Of a stretch of 60,514 bases of DNA, positions 46,123 to 54,170 are shown one piece after another. Source of the DNA: a virus. Both the position numbers and the translations under genes were made by a program. Every line of letters starts with the position of its first letter. The first letter of the stretch is position 1. Location: positions 1-60,514 of IMG/VR virus record IMGVR_UViG_3300031951_000164. One strand, 5' to 3'. Under the pieces are notes generated by a model. The model had not been told where the DNA came from. It made no database searches and saw nothing but the letters and a program-made list of their open reading frames with translations.

Positions 46123-46280
46123 TACACCTTCTCCTTGTCAAGATTTACGCGAGCTTCGCGAGCCTTTCGGTACGCATCCAATTTTTGACGACGCTTCTCC
46201 ATGACATCCGCAAAATTCACGGCTCCTGGGAGGCGATTGCGGCGACACACCGCCGCCAACCTGTCTTTTAAAGATTTCAC
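46122..46280 (-). CDS. Small basic protein, 52 aa, GTG start
   Basis: A 52-codon frame, GTG at 46280 with GAGG four bases upstream, reading MKSLKDRLAAVCRRNRLPGA then a helix (VNFADVMEKRRQKLDAYRKA). It ends in TAATG, overlapping the next ATG, and its start overlaps the preceding TGA. The basic character suggests nucleic-acid contact. It lies in the G+C-richer stretch. A longer frame in another phase over this region (119 aa) is a shadow. Function unknown. Confidence 0.62.
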   Translation of the reverse strand: MKSLKDRLAAVCRRNRLPGAVNFADVMEKRRQKLDAYRKAREARVNLDKEKV

Positions 46281-46735
46281 GCTGCCTCACTCTTGTTGAA
46301 GAAACCATAGGGAAGACCGTGCTCATGGCACAGGAACTCCCAGTCGCCGTCGCAGATCGACGCGTCCATGATCCACCGCAGTGCGGTCTCACGATCGCGT
46401 GCACCATGCTCGATGGTCTTAGCGACCAGATGCTCGAACCGATCGATGGCGCGAGCATGCGCCTTACGCTCATGCTCCTGCTCCGCACGGAGCGCATCGA
46501 TCAGATCGTCCCAGATTTCCTGGCGACGCAGATCGCTCGCCTCTTCCCACATCGTCCACCAGTATTCGCCTGGGCGAAACCCGTAGGCGTCCTTGTGGAG
46601 GTCGGAAACGGTGTCAGCGTCGAAAGTGTACACGGGTGCCTCCTGGGCAGCTTGCCAATCATTGTAGGTGTCGAACGCAGCCCATTGCTGGTCCATGCGC
46701 GACATCCAGTCAGAGAACAGCGCTTCTTCGGTCAT
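46277..46735 (-). CDS. Hypothetical early protein, 152 aa
   Basis: Start at 46735 (MTEEALFSDWMSRMD), with GGAG six bases upstream. A 152-residue acidic, tryptophan-rich helical protein (WAAFDTYNDWQAAQ, DLHKDAYGFRPGEYWWTMW, RAIDRFEHLVAKTIEHG) that resembles conserved T4-like proteins of unknown function. It is the first gene behind the promoter at 46767 and repeat element copy C, and the DNA looks G+C-rich. No motif suggests a role. Confidence 0.65.
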   Translation of the reverse strand: MTEEALFSDWMSRMDQQWAAFDTYNDWQAAQEAPVYTFDADTVSDLHKDAYGFRPGEYWWTMWEEASDLRRQEIWDDLIDALRAEQEHERKAHARAIDRFEHLVAKTIEHGARDRETALRWIMDASICDGDWEFLCHEHGLPYGFFNKSEAA

Positions 46736-46766
46736 ATCAGACTCCGTTTTCCAAATCAACAGGGGT

Positions 46767-46795
46767 AGTATGACGGAGTTGAGTCTAGAAGTAAA
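46767..46795 (-). promoter_or_regulatory. Promoter of the element-associated class
   Basis: Minus strand: TTTACT (46790-46795), 17-bp spacer TCTAGACTCAACTCCGT, CATACT (46767-46772). Very similar to the promoter at 1592-1620. Confidence 0.7.
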
Positions 46796-46811
46796 GAAAA
46801 ATAACTATAGG

Positions 46812-46893
46812 AAAATCAATGACTTAGCATCGGGGTCGGCTAAGTCATTGATTTATAAGGAGATTCGTAAAACGGTAATTTTACGCTTTTTGC
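46812..46893 (-). repeat. Repeat element copy C (shorter; overlaps end of def)
   Basis: An inverted unit (46812-46826) and a direct unit (46841-46860) form a perfect 15-base-class hairpin (AAATCAATGACTTAGC with GCTAAGTCATTGATTT). It is followed by ACGGTAATTTTACGCTTTTT, which covers the stop codon of def. It is the first half of copies A and B; the second half is absent because the def gene occupies that place. Confidence 0.8.
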
Positions 46894-47480
46894 GCTTTTT
46901 CGAACCGTTCCAGCTTGGCTGCGTCTCTTGCCCGCCTCTTATGGATCTTGACCCGATCCTTGGCTCGCTGTAGCTTGATGGCAGGAACTCGCTTCGTGAA
47001 GCAAGTGCCGTTGAGGTGATCCATCTCATGTTGAATGATTCTTGCCGTGAACCCGTCGAAGGTTTCTTCCCTTTCGATGTTTCGCTCGTCGCGCCAACGA
47101 ACTTTTATTCTGCTTGCTCGCTTTACTCGCAAAAAGAGGTTTGGATATGTGAGGCAACCTTCTTGAATGTCATCGTTCTCGCCAGTAGTCTCAACGATCT
47201 CTGGATTGAAGAAGCAAAAGAATGTCTTGCCATGACCCATGACGAACACTCGATAAGGTAGACCGACTTGGTTAGCAGAAAGCCCCAGCCCTCCCTTCTC
47301 TGCCATAGTGTGGAGAAGAGAAGTCGCAAGTTGCGATGGGTGCATCGGCGGTCTATTGAAATCGAACTCTTGTGTTCTTTCCCAGAGAACCTTCGCGTGT
47401 GGAGGAACAAGATCATAGATCATATAGTCCATCATGTTGCCATCAACGTATTTTACAATTCGCTTACCCTTCGGTGTCAT
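46881..47480 (-). CDS. def: Peptide deformylase
   Basis: A 199-residue metalloenzyme that removes the formyl group from the initiator methionine. Motif 1 GLSANQ (66-71), motif 2 EGCLTYP (107-113, Cys109 as metal ligand) and motif 3 QHEMDH (150-155) are all intact. Phage deformylases are frequent in cyanophages, where they may support host organelle-like or photosystem protein turnover. A basic C-terminal extension (KLQRAKDRVKIHKRRARDAAK) is longer than in bacterial enzymes and may add ribosome affinity. It overlaps gene 46 by one base and its end lies in repeat element C. Confidence 0.92.
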   Translation of the reverse strand: MTPKGKRIVKYVDGNMMDYMIYDLVPPHAKVLWERTQEFDFNRPPMHPSQLATSLLHTMAEKGGLGLSANQVGLPYRVFVMGHGKTFFCFFNPEIVETTGENDDIQEGCLTYPNLFLRVKRASRIKVRWRDERNIEREETFDGFTARIIQHEMDHLNGTCFTKRVPAIKLQRAKDRVKIHKRRARDAAKLERFEKAQKA

Positions 47481-49204
47481 TATGCTATCTCCATTTGTGA
47501 GAAGTTCTTGACTTTCTCGAACTTCATTACTGTACCAAACTTATCTATCAATGCGTCAGTCTTGTGACTGATAACGAATATGTTAGAGTCTTCGCTGAGC
47601 TGATCAATCAGCTTCATCAACTCATCTGTTCCCGAAGAGTCAATCGCCCCATCGAAGATCTCATCCATGATCAACAGGTTTGTGTTGATCGAGTTTTTCA
47701 TGCGCGCAATTGCTCTGAACGTGAACAGAAGGCTCAGGTCAATTCTCATGCGCTCGCCTTCAGAGAAGTTGTCGTATGAGAAATCATCACGATGCCTAGA
47801 CTTAATCGTTTCCTTGAACTCTTCGTCCATCTCAAAGTTCACGAAGAAATCTAGCGAAGCAAGATACTTATTCACCAGCTTGTTAATGATCGGCAGATAC
47901 TGCTTAACAATACGAGCTTTGATGCCTGAGTCTTTCAACAGAATAGCCGCTGCTTCTGCGTATGCTTTCTCGTTAGAGATACGCTCACGTGTAGCAATCA
48001 GCTCCTGATACTTCGCATACAGCTCTCGCGCCAGCTTTTCTAGGTTGCCATCCATCGGCTTCTTGTTCTTGAGTTCTTCGATCTCTTTGTTCTGCTTCTC
48101 TACGTTCTTTCGCAGCTGCTTGATCGTAGCACCATATCTAGCAACCTCAGCCTGATGTTCATTGACCTTTGTAATTACATCTTGAATTTCTTTGTTTCTC
48201 GCAACCATTTTATTGAGCTGATCGTTGAGATCAACCAGACCATTGTCTATCTCTTCAACTTTCTTTTTTCGTCCAGCTGTGATGTTCTGCTTGAATGTTT
48301 GCGTTATCTCTTGAGTGCAAGTGGGACATTCGTCATGTTGCTCATAGAAGTCCAGGTCCTTCTGTATCTTCCTGCGCGTTTCGTTTATCTTGACGCTCAG
48401 TTTATTGAGAGAGCCAATCTTATCGACAACTGAATCCTTGTCGCGAATGCCATTCAGCAGCTGATCAGTATGCCGCTGTACCAACTCACACTTATGTTCA
48501 TGTTCTTCTATGTGTCGAAGGTTCTCGTCGCGGTCTTCAGTTTTCTTTTCAATCTCAGCATCAGCATTCTTCTTAGCATCTTCTATGAACTTCTTCTGTA
48601 GTTGAAGTTGCTGACTGATGCCTTCTAGAGCTGTCTTGTTTTCTACGCTTTCCAACTTGATCTGCGATAAGTTATCTTTGACGACTGAGTTCATCGAAGA
48701 AAAGATCTGTATGTCGAGGAGGTCTTCGATAATCGCTCTACGATCAGAAGCTGACAACTTCATGAATGGAACGAAAGAAGAACTGCCTAGTATGACGATC
48801 TGAGTGAACGCCTTGTAGTTGAACTTCAGAATAGAAGTTTCAAGATAACTCTGGTAGTCTTTCGTTGCTGCGTCTTGATCGATCAACTCGCCATCAAGAT
48901 ACATCTCAAACACGTTCGGTTTGATTCCGCGTCGTATCTTGTACTTCTTAGTTTGAATGGAGAACTCAAGTTCAACAAGGCAATCTTTCCCGTTGATTGA
49001 GTTGATTAGAAGAGGCTTGTTGATGTTACGAAAAGACTTGCCGAACAGAGAGAACGTCAGCGCATCAAGAACCGTTGATTTGCCTGAACCGTTCTTACCA
49101 ACAATCAGCGCGCTCTTGTGCTTGTTGAGTTGGATCTGATTCCAGCTGTTGCCAGTGGAAAGAAAGTTTTTCCACCGAACTGTCTCGAAAACAATTTGAG
49201 CCAT
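47480..49204 (-). CDS. 46: Recombination nuclease subunit gp46 (Rad50-like)
   Basis: A 574-residue SMC-like ATPase. Walker A GKNGSGKS (36-43) at the N-terminus, a long coiled coil broken by the zinc hook CPTC (293-296), and a C-terminal ABC signature region (FSEGERMRIDLSL) with Walker B LLIMDEIFDG. It pairs with gp47 to resect DNA ends, create recombination substrates and degrade host DNA. It is directly after gene 47 in the operon. Confidence 0.95.
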   Translation of the reverse strand: MAQIVFETVRWKNFLSTGNSWNQIQLNKHKSALIVGKNGSGKSTVLDALTFSLFGKSFRNINKPLLINSINGKDCLVELEFSIQTKKYKIRRGIKPNVFEMYLDGELIDQDAATKDYQSYLETSILKFNYKAFTQIVILGSSSFVPFMKLSASDRRAIIEDLLDIQIFSSMNSVVKDNLSQIKLESVENKTALEGISQQLQLQKKFIEDAKKNADAEIEKKTEDRDENLRHIEEHEHKCELVQRHTDQLLNGIRDKDSVVDKIGSLNKLSVKINETRRKIQKDLDFYEQHDECPTCTQEITQTFKQNITAGRKKKVEEIDNGLVDLNDQLNKMVARNKEIQDVITKVNEHQAEVARYGATIKQLRKNVEKQNKEIEELKNKKPMDGNLEKLARELYAKYQELIATRERISNEKAYAEAAAILLKDSGIKARIVKQYLPIINKLVNKYLASLDFFVNFEMDEEFKETIKSRHRDDFSYDNFSEGERMRIDLSLLFTFRAIARMKNSINTNLLIMDEIFDGAIDSSGTDELMKLIDQLSEDSNIFVISHKTDALIDKFGTVMKFEKVKNFSQMEIA

Positions 49205-49210
49205 GTTACC

Positions 49211-50272
49211 TCATTGTCTAACGTGTGCTTCAACATACACTTCGCGCATGTATGTCTTGAGCTTTTCTTTGTCGAGATCAATTTGCAAACTATCAACATA
49301 TTTAGAAAGCGTGGTCATAGTATCGTCAGCCTGATCAATCACATCTTCGTCTGAGATCTGCGTGTAATCAGTGAAGTCTTCAACCACAGAAACATCATAT
49401 GGTTGACTCTTATACAATTTATCCATGAACACATCAAACAGATAAGGGTCAATCTTTTTAGCGACAATCACTTTCACTATCGTGTTAGTGTACTTGCTAA
49501 AGTTCTTGCTCTTAACTGTATCGACAGTTTCATGGTCGTCATTGTAAACAACCTTATGGAACATTTTAAATGGATTTTCGATGAAAGTCAACTCTCTTGT
49601 TTCTGTATCGAAGATATGGAATCCACGTTTGTCGTTGTAGTCTGACCAAGTCATTTCCCCTGGCGTTCCAACATAGTGTATGTTTCCAGAACTAGACTTG
49701 TGATGAAAGTGCCCAGAAAGAACAACATCATACTTGGCTAGAACGCTTCTGTCCATTCCCTCATGACAAATGTTTCCGCGATCCATCTCGAAACCAGCAA
49801 GCTCAAAGTGCCCCATGCAAATTTGAGAATTGCTGTTGAGAATAAACGCCATAACTTGTTGTTCGTTCTCTTCGCAAATCCATGGAATCAAGTCAACATC
49901 AACACCATCAAAAGTCATTGTCTCTGGATATGTGATGACATGAATGTTTTGATATTCACGAAGCGTCAGCTCGATGGAGTTTACCTTCAACGTGTTCTTA
50001 AAGAAGATGTCATGGTTGCCAACTAACGTTGTAAGTTGGATGTTATTAAACTCAAGCATATCAAAGAAGTATTGCTTGGACAGATACAGAGTATTGTAGT
50101 TAACATACTTCCGTCGATCGAACAAATCACCGAGCTGAATGATTTTTCTTATTCCCATTTCACGAAGAGTCGGTAATAATGTTTCCTGATAGAACTTCTT
50201 GTAGTAATTGTGGAAATGAAGCGAATCATTCCTCATGCCAAAATGTGTGTCTCCAACAATTGCTATCTTCAT
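49211..50272 (-). CDS. 47: Recombination nuclease subunit gp47 (Mre11-like)
   Basis: A 353-residue calcineurin-type nuclease. Metal-binding motifs: GDTH (7-10), GDLFDRR (48-54), GNHD (85-88) and the GHFHH segment near 190-200. The C-terminal part after 250 is the capping/partner domain that contacts gp46. Start at 50272 after GAGG and one base past the preceding stop. It supplies the nuclease activity of the gp46/47 complex. Confidence 0.94.
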   Translation of the reverse strand: MKIAIVGDTHFGMRNDSLHFHNYYKKFYQETLLPTLREMGIRKIIQLGDLFDRRKYVNYNTLYLSKQYFFDMLEFNNIQLTTLVGNHDIFFKNTLKVNSIELTLREYQNIHVITYPETMTFDGVDVDLIPWICEENEQQVMAFILNSNSQICMGHFELAGFEMDRGNICHEGMDRSVLAKYDVVLSGHFHHKSSSGNIHYVGTPGEMTWSDYNDKRGFHIFDTETRELTFIENPFKMFHKVVYNDDHETVDTVKSKNFSKYTNTIVKVIVAKKIDPYLFDVFMDKLYKSQPYDVSVVEDFTDYTQISDEDVIDQADDTMTTLSKYVDSLQIDLDKEKLKTYMREVYVEAHVRQ

Positions 50273-50470
50273 TTACGCCTCATTCGTTGTAGGAAGAGCT
50301 TTCCCATCAAAGTCTACAGTAGAATGTAGAAGTTGGTTGTCGAGGCGGAATCCTCCAATATTGTGATTTCTTACGAGATATTTTTTTCGTACAATATTCT
50401 CATCGACATACTCCACCAACACCACGCTGTTTGTTACTTTATCCCAAGCGTAATCTCCAACCTTAAACAT
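50273..50470 (-). CDS. Small beta-rich protein, 65 aa
   Basis: Start at 50470 (MFKVGDYAWDKVTNSVV), with GGAGG eight bases upstream; the longer frame runs into the sigma factor gene. The VGDYAWDKxTNSVVLV pattern suggests an SH3/KOW-like barrel, followed by YLVRNHNIGGFRL. Function unknown. It lies between genes 47 and 55. Confidence 0.6.
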   Translation of the reverse strand: MFKVGDYAWDKVTNSVVLVEYVDENIVRKKYLVRNHNIGGFRLDNQLLHSTVDFDGKALPTTNEA

Positions 50471-51056
50471 CTGTTTCTCCTCCAACGTCAAAAGCTACAG
50501 GATCTTCCTCGTCGAACAATAATTCTAACTTAGTTTTCTTCGCTTTACTACTCTTCAATTTGTTTTTTCTATTCGTTTCTTCATAGTTATCTATGAACTC
50601 TGAAATGTTCTCATACATCTCAAACTGTGCAGAAACCATTCCATTTTCTTCAAGATCGCTCTTTTCGTTGTCGTCTAGAACTCCGAACTGTTCATAAGAC
50701 TTATATTTTACATAGAGCTGTTTCTTTTCTTTTTGAATTCGACGAAGAAACGCATAATAGATGATCTGAGTAAAGTATGCAAACGGATTGCTTGATTTGT
50801 CTGGATCGAAGTTATGAAAGTACATAATGCAGTTTTCGATAGCATCGCCAATCATCTCATCCTTAAATGTATAAGCATAGAAGTTTGGTTTGTTAGCAAG
50901 GTTCTTTGCGATCAACATCAAACACGTTGCCATGTAATCTGGGATCTTTGGAATCGGTTTGTTCTCTGCTCGACATTCAGCGCAGATAGCCCTATAGTTT
51001 TTGATAGCCTGCAGGAACTCGGCGTTATCTACATAATGATTTTTAGCAACTTTCAT
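50463..51056 (-). CDS. 55: Late transcription sigma factor, gp55-like
   Basis: A 197-residue sigma factor for late promoters. The conserved core spans about 40-130: IPDYMATCLMLIAKNLANKP, then the region 2-like FDPDKSSNPFAYFTQIIYYAFLRR. The tail contains TKLELLFDEE, similar to the SLDFLFE clamp-binding motif of T4 gp55 that links late transcription to gp45. The TATAAATA promoters found at 22077, 54091 and 56713 are its expected targets. Length is close to T4 gp55 (185). Confidence 0.92.
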   Translation of the reverse strand: MKVAKNHYVDNAEFLQAIKNYRAICAECRAENKPIPKIPDYMATCLMLIAKNLANKPNFYAYTFKDEMIGDAIENCIMYFHNFDPDKSSNPFAYFTQIIYYAFLRRIQKEKKQLYVKYKSYEQFGVLDDNEKSDLEENGMVSAQFEMYENISEFIDNYEETNRKNKLKSSKAKKTKLELLFDEEDPVAFDVGGETDV

Positions 51057-51487
51057 TTCGGTTCCTCCGGAGTCTTAGGTTCTTTCTTCTTGATTCCAAG
51101 AGAGAATACGTTCTCGCCGATTTTCTCTGGTTTTCTTTCCTCTTCTTCATCCGCATCATAATCTGACATGTCATCTTTCATGTCTTCGATTGCTTGCAAA
51201 TAGTGCGGAATAAATGTCGGAGAAACCTCGGAGTACATGATCATGTCTTCAATGTAAACCTCAGTGGAATGACTTTTTACTACACCGACTGGGAGCCATG
51301 GTTGCATGTAGAGAATTTTTCTAGGAGGATCAACTTCTGTATCAAATATAGCATGAATTGCCATAGGTTTAGTGAGATAAAAGTCACCAATCTGATCTCC
51401 ATCATCTTCCAGAATTGACGCTTCTGAAATGACTTCTTCGCCTGATTTGAACTTCATGTATAGAACATACGGCTTCTCGTCACTCAT
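51053..51487 (-). CDS. Sm-like beta-barrel protein, 144 aa
   Basis: A 144-residue protein that reads like a small beta-barrel of the Sm/LSm type (YVLYMKFKSGEEVISEA, FYLTKPMAIHAIF, LYMQPWLPVGVVKSH, MIMYSEVSPTFIPHYLQAI) and then an acidic, lysine-containing tail (EEEERKPEKIGENV). I recall similar proteins in cyanophages and T4-like phages, of unknown function. Placed between uvsW and gene 55, so RNA- or clamp-related roles are possible but not shown. Confidence 0.65.
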   Translation of the reverse strand: MSDEKPYVLYMKFKSGEEVISEASILEDDGDQIGDFYLTKPMAIHAIFDTEVDPPRKILYMQPWLPVGVVKSHSTEVYIEDMIMYSEVSPTFIPHYLQAIEDMKDDMSDYDADEEEERKPEKIGENVFSLGIKKKEPKTPEEPK

Positions 51488-52943
51488 ACTTCAACTCCAC
51501 TTTACTGTTTGATATTTTGAATTTTTCTTCGTTGTAGATTTTAACTCGTTCGACATAATGTTTCATACTAAAATTTATTCTATCCTTATGTCGTAAATCG
51601 TCAACCAAGTCATAGATGACTGCGTTGGTTTTGTTTTCGCTTAGACGCAATCCTCTTCCTATTGACTGGAGAATCTTAATCTTCGACTTACCAATATGAG
51701 CGAAGATCACGTTGTGTAGGTTCTTTATATTCACGCCAGTTGAGAATGTACCCAAACTTGCAACTATTATAGCGTCATTCTCTTTCTCAGTCAAGTGCCT
51801 TATTGTTTCTCTGTCTTCAGCATCAACACCACCATGAACGAAGAAAACTTTTCTTCCCTGAGCTTTTTCGGCTATCAGATCATGAATTATTTGACCATGC
51901 TTCTCGACATAGTTGAAGAGAACCAACGTGTTCTTTTCCATTGACAACGCAAGATCTCTAACATATTCGTTGCGTGCAGTGTTACTCACAATAAAATCAA
52001 CTTCCTGTTGATAATCCATGTTGAACGCATTCTTTTTGGCATGTTCTGGATGAGATAAGACGAGGCACTTGATTTGAAGCTGCGCAATTTGCCCTCTGTC
52101 CATTAACTCTTTAGTAGAGATGGCTCTGTAAGTTGGACCGAAGTGACCTTCGATTGATAGAAGATTCACTTGCGTATCTTTTACAGTTCCAGTCATTCCG
52201 ATACGGAACCTTGCATTATGCATGTTGTTCATTATGTAAGACAGAGACTTCGCCTTGAATGTATGAGCCTCATCGCCGATTATAAAATCGAACGGAGCGA
52301 AATACTTTGTTGGAAAATCCTGTAGACTTTGCCAAGTTGAAATTACAAGAGGCTTCGATATGTTCTTGTCGAATCCAGCATATACTCTCTGGCAATACTT
52401 TTCAGCGTTCCAGCCATATTGCTCGAAGTCGCCATACATCTGTTCGACTAGAGAAACAGTAGGAACTATCAGTATGCCTTGTTTACATTCAAACTGAAGA
52501 AGAAACCTTGCGAGCAAATATGCAACGAGTGATTTGCCTGATGCTGTTGGAGAAAGTATTAGTCTTCTGTTGGATCGAATGGCAGTAGCAAACGCAGCAA
52601 GCTGATAGTCTCTTGGCTCCATTGGTAGCTTAAGAGAATTAGCAAAGAACTCAGCATCCTTTAGCGTGAAGTTCGTTTCTTTGTTCGTTGTATTGAGGCA
52701 AGTATATCCTTTATCTCTGGCTATCTTACAGATGTAAAACGCAAGACCATGAGGTAGCTGCATATTCTTCTTGTTGAGCAGCCGTATCTTACCATCCCAG
52801 ACTTTCCGCTTATACATCGGAGAGAACTTGTAATCGTCGGCATAGAAAGTGAAGAACTCTGCCAGCTCATGAAGAATGCCAGGTTCACATTGAATTCGTA
52901 CAAACGCTTCGTTGACTTTTGTTATTGTTATGTCATAATTCAT
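51480..52943 (-). CDS. uvsW: UvsW helicase
   Basis: Start at 52943 (MNYDITITKVNEAF), with AAGGA upstream, overlapping the uvsY stop. The 487-residue superfamily 2 helicase has Walker A SPTASGKS (131-138), DEAH (224-227), SAT-equivalent TGTVKDT and motif VI QSIGRGLR. The N-terminal region is the UvsW-specific domain. UvsW unwinds R-loops and branched DNA, moving replication from origin-dependent to recombination-dependent. It overlaps the 144-aa gene by a few bases. Confidence 0.93.
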   Translation of the reverse strand: MNYDITITKVNEAFVRIQCEPGILHELAEFFTFYADDYKFSPMYKRKVWDGKIRLLNKKNMQLPHGLAFYICKIARDKGYTCLNTTNKETNFTLKDAEFFANSLKLPMEPRDYQLAAFATAIRSNRRLILSPTASGKSLVAYLLARFLLQFECKQGILIVPTVSLVEQMYGDFEQYGWNAEKYCQRVYAGFDKNISKPLVISTWQSLQDFPTKYFAPFDFIIGDEAHTFKAKSLSYIMNNMHNARFRIGMTGTVKDTQVNLLSIEGHFGPTYRAISTKELMDRGQIAQLQIKCLVLSHPEHAKKNAFNMDYQQEVDFIVSNTARNEYVRDLALSMEKNTLVLFNYVEKHGQIIHDLIAEKAQGRKVFFVHGGVDAEDRETIRHLTEKENDAIIVASLGTFSTGVNIKNLHNVIFAHIGKSKIKILQSIGRGLRLSENKTNAVIYDLVDDLRHKDRINFSMKHYVERVKIYNEEKFKISNSKVELKYE

Positions 52944-53398
52944 CAATGTTGTCCTTGTATAAACTTCTCCCAGGACATATACTCTTTCAGCTGCCATGTA
53001 CGATTGTTTAGCTCTTTCAATACGGCATTACAAAACTGAACTGCTTCTTCATGAACTGATTTTTTGGCTTGGAGTTTTAATAGGTCGTCGTCGGCGTCCA
53101 TATAAACAGATATGTCTGATTTCAACAGAAACTTGAATGGTTGCCAGCCATAATTCTTAAGGTCATCATCATCCAACCTGCCGTTGTAATACTCCCACTT
53201 GATTTTACGCAACTTGCTAATCTCCATACCCCATTTCTTGGAAGAAAGCGAGTGTGCGGATAGCTGCCTAACATATTTGGCATGAATTACAGGAATACGA
53301 ATGAGTTCTGCACCAGGATCCGTCATGTTGACGACGGCATCTTTTTCCCACATATCAATCAAATTTTCAAGAGATGCTGGTTGCATAACGAAATCCAT
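52943..53398 (-). CDS. uvsY: UvsY recombination mediator
   Basis: A 151-residue protein that loads UvsX onto single-stranded DNA covered with gp32. Similar to T4 UvsY by the segments KIKWEYYNGRLDDDD, FLLKSDISVYMDADDDLLKL and FCNAVLKELNNRTWQLK. The start at 53398 (MDFVMQ) has no strong ribosome site; the ATG five codons later is an alternative. Promoter at 53414-53442. Confidence 0.85.
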   Translation of the reverse strand: MDFVMQPASLENLIDMWEKDAVVNMTDPGAELIRIPVIHAKYVRQLSAHSLSSKKWGMEISKLRKIKWEYYNGRLDDDDLKNYGWQPFKFLLKSDISVYMDADDDLLKLQAKKSVHEEAVQFCNAVLKELNNRTWQLKEYMSWEKFIQGQH

Positions 53399-53413
53399 AA
53401 CTAATGAGGTTCA

Positions 53414-53442
53414 ATTATAACCGACTTTTCTACAAAAGTAAA
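53414..53442 (-). promoter_or_regulatory. Early/middle sigma70-like promoter for uvsY-uvsW-55
   Basis: Minus strand: TTTACT (53437-53442), 17-bp spacer TTTGTAGAAAAGTCGGT, TATAAT (53414-53419). It drives uvsY and probably uvsW, the 144-aa gene and gene 55. It is divergent to the plus-strand site at 53478. Confidence 0.8.
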
Positions 53443-53477
53443 GTATGAAAATATAAACTATACAGTAGAAAAACAAG

Positions 53478-53506
53478 TTTACAATCACGCCGAAACTCGG
53501 TATAAT
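53478..53506 (+). promoter_or_regulatory. Plus-strand sigma70-like promoter (antisense direction)
   Basis: Plus strand: TTTACA (53478-53483), exactly 17 bp, TATAAT (53501-53506). It faces into the 3' end of the tail-tube gene. The 28 bases from CGGTATAAT to GGTTTTAAGG match those at the plus-strand site near 4833 almost exactly. Confidence 0.6.
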
Positions 53507-53526
53507 CATACTGTTGGTTTTAAGGT

Positions 53527-54066
53527 TTAAAGGAAGTCATAGTATATGAAAGCGAATTTGGCTGTTGCTGCAATCACTTCGTCCGCTGTCATTTTGCTAG
53601 CAAATTGTATAGGCGAAATTTCAACAGGATATAGATCCTTAAATGATATAGTAAGAGCTGGATTGTTCTTATTCGTGTAGATTGTTAGCCTTCCATCAGA
53701 ATATTGAGGCTTTTCTGATCCAGATAGATTCAATCCAGCATACATTTTTGCAGCTTGCAATGCCGATAGGTTAGTATATTCTGCAAAATTAGTTGGGAAC
53801 CCCAAACCTCGTATCCAGTCATGAACTTCTCTCCAAGGCGATAAGTTTTCATTCAATAAAAATGTTATCTCTAGAGGAGTGTACGTTATCTTATCTCCAG
53901 CTACGGTGTAATCTATAAATGGAGTTGATCTTTCGTTTTGCGAGAGCGATAACCCAGGAATATTGACTTCCGTACAAAAAAACGAAACTTCCGGAAGGCG
54001 ATCGAAGACCAGCTTGAACTTCGAACCCTGAAGTAAATTTTTGTTTAAGTCTTCGTTGCAGCTCAT
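53527..54066 (-). CDS. 19: Tail tube-like structural protein (gp19 family)
   Basis: A 179-residue protein. KLVFDRLPEVSFFCTEVNIPG (about 18-38) and the following ITYTPLEITFLLNENLSPW and FKDLYPVEISPIQF fit the T4 gp19 tail-tube family, whose subunits stack into the DNA-conducting tube. Length is near T4 gp19 (163). It is behind a TATAAATA promoter at 54091 and separated from gp23 by a terminator. It may be the tube itself or a paralogous tail or neck component; another gp19 could exist elsewhere. Confidence 0.8.
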   Translation of the reverse strand: MSCNEDLNKNLLQGSKFKLVFDRLPEVSFFCTEVNIPGLSLSQNERSTPFIDYTVAGDKITYTPLEITFLLNENLSPWREVHDWIRGLGFPTNFAEYTNLSALQAAKMYAGLNLSGSEKPQYSDGRLTIYTNKNNPALTISFKDLYPVEISPIQFASKMTADEVIAATAKFAFIYYDFL

Positions 54067-54090
54067 TTGATTATTCCAGTGGGCACTCAG

Positions 54091-54098
54091 TATTTATA
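54091..54098 (-). promoter_or_regulatory. Late promoter TATAAATA
   Basis: Perfect T4-type late promoter on the minus strand, about 25 bases before the tail-tube ATG and right after the terminator of gene 23. Confidence 0.85.
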
Positions 54099-54100
54099 TG

Positions 54101-54130
54101 CAAAAAAATGGGGAGCCATTGCGGCTCCCC
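54101..54130 (-). terminator. Rho-independent terminator after gene 23
   Basis: Minus strand: perfect 8-bp stem GGGGAGCC/GGCTCCCC with GCAAT loop (54110-54130), followed by ATTTTTTTG (54101-54109). A textbook strong terminator for the major capsid transcript. Confidence 0.92.
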
Positions 54131-54170
54131 AATACAACAACGTTTTATAGTTATTGTTATTCGACGACTA

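Noticed and set aside
46138-46497. 119-codon minus-strand frame
   Set aside because: Overlaps the 152-aa and 52-aa genes in another phase; it is arginine/serine-rich in the way of an out-of-phase reading, with no ribosome site.
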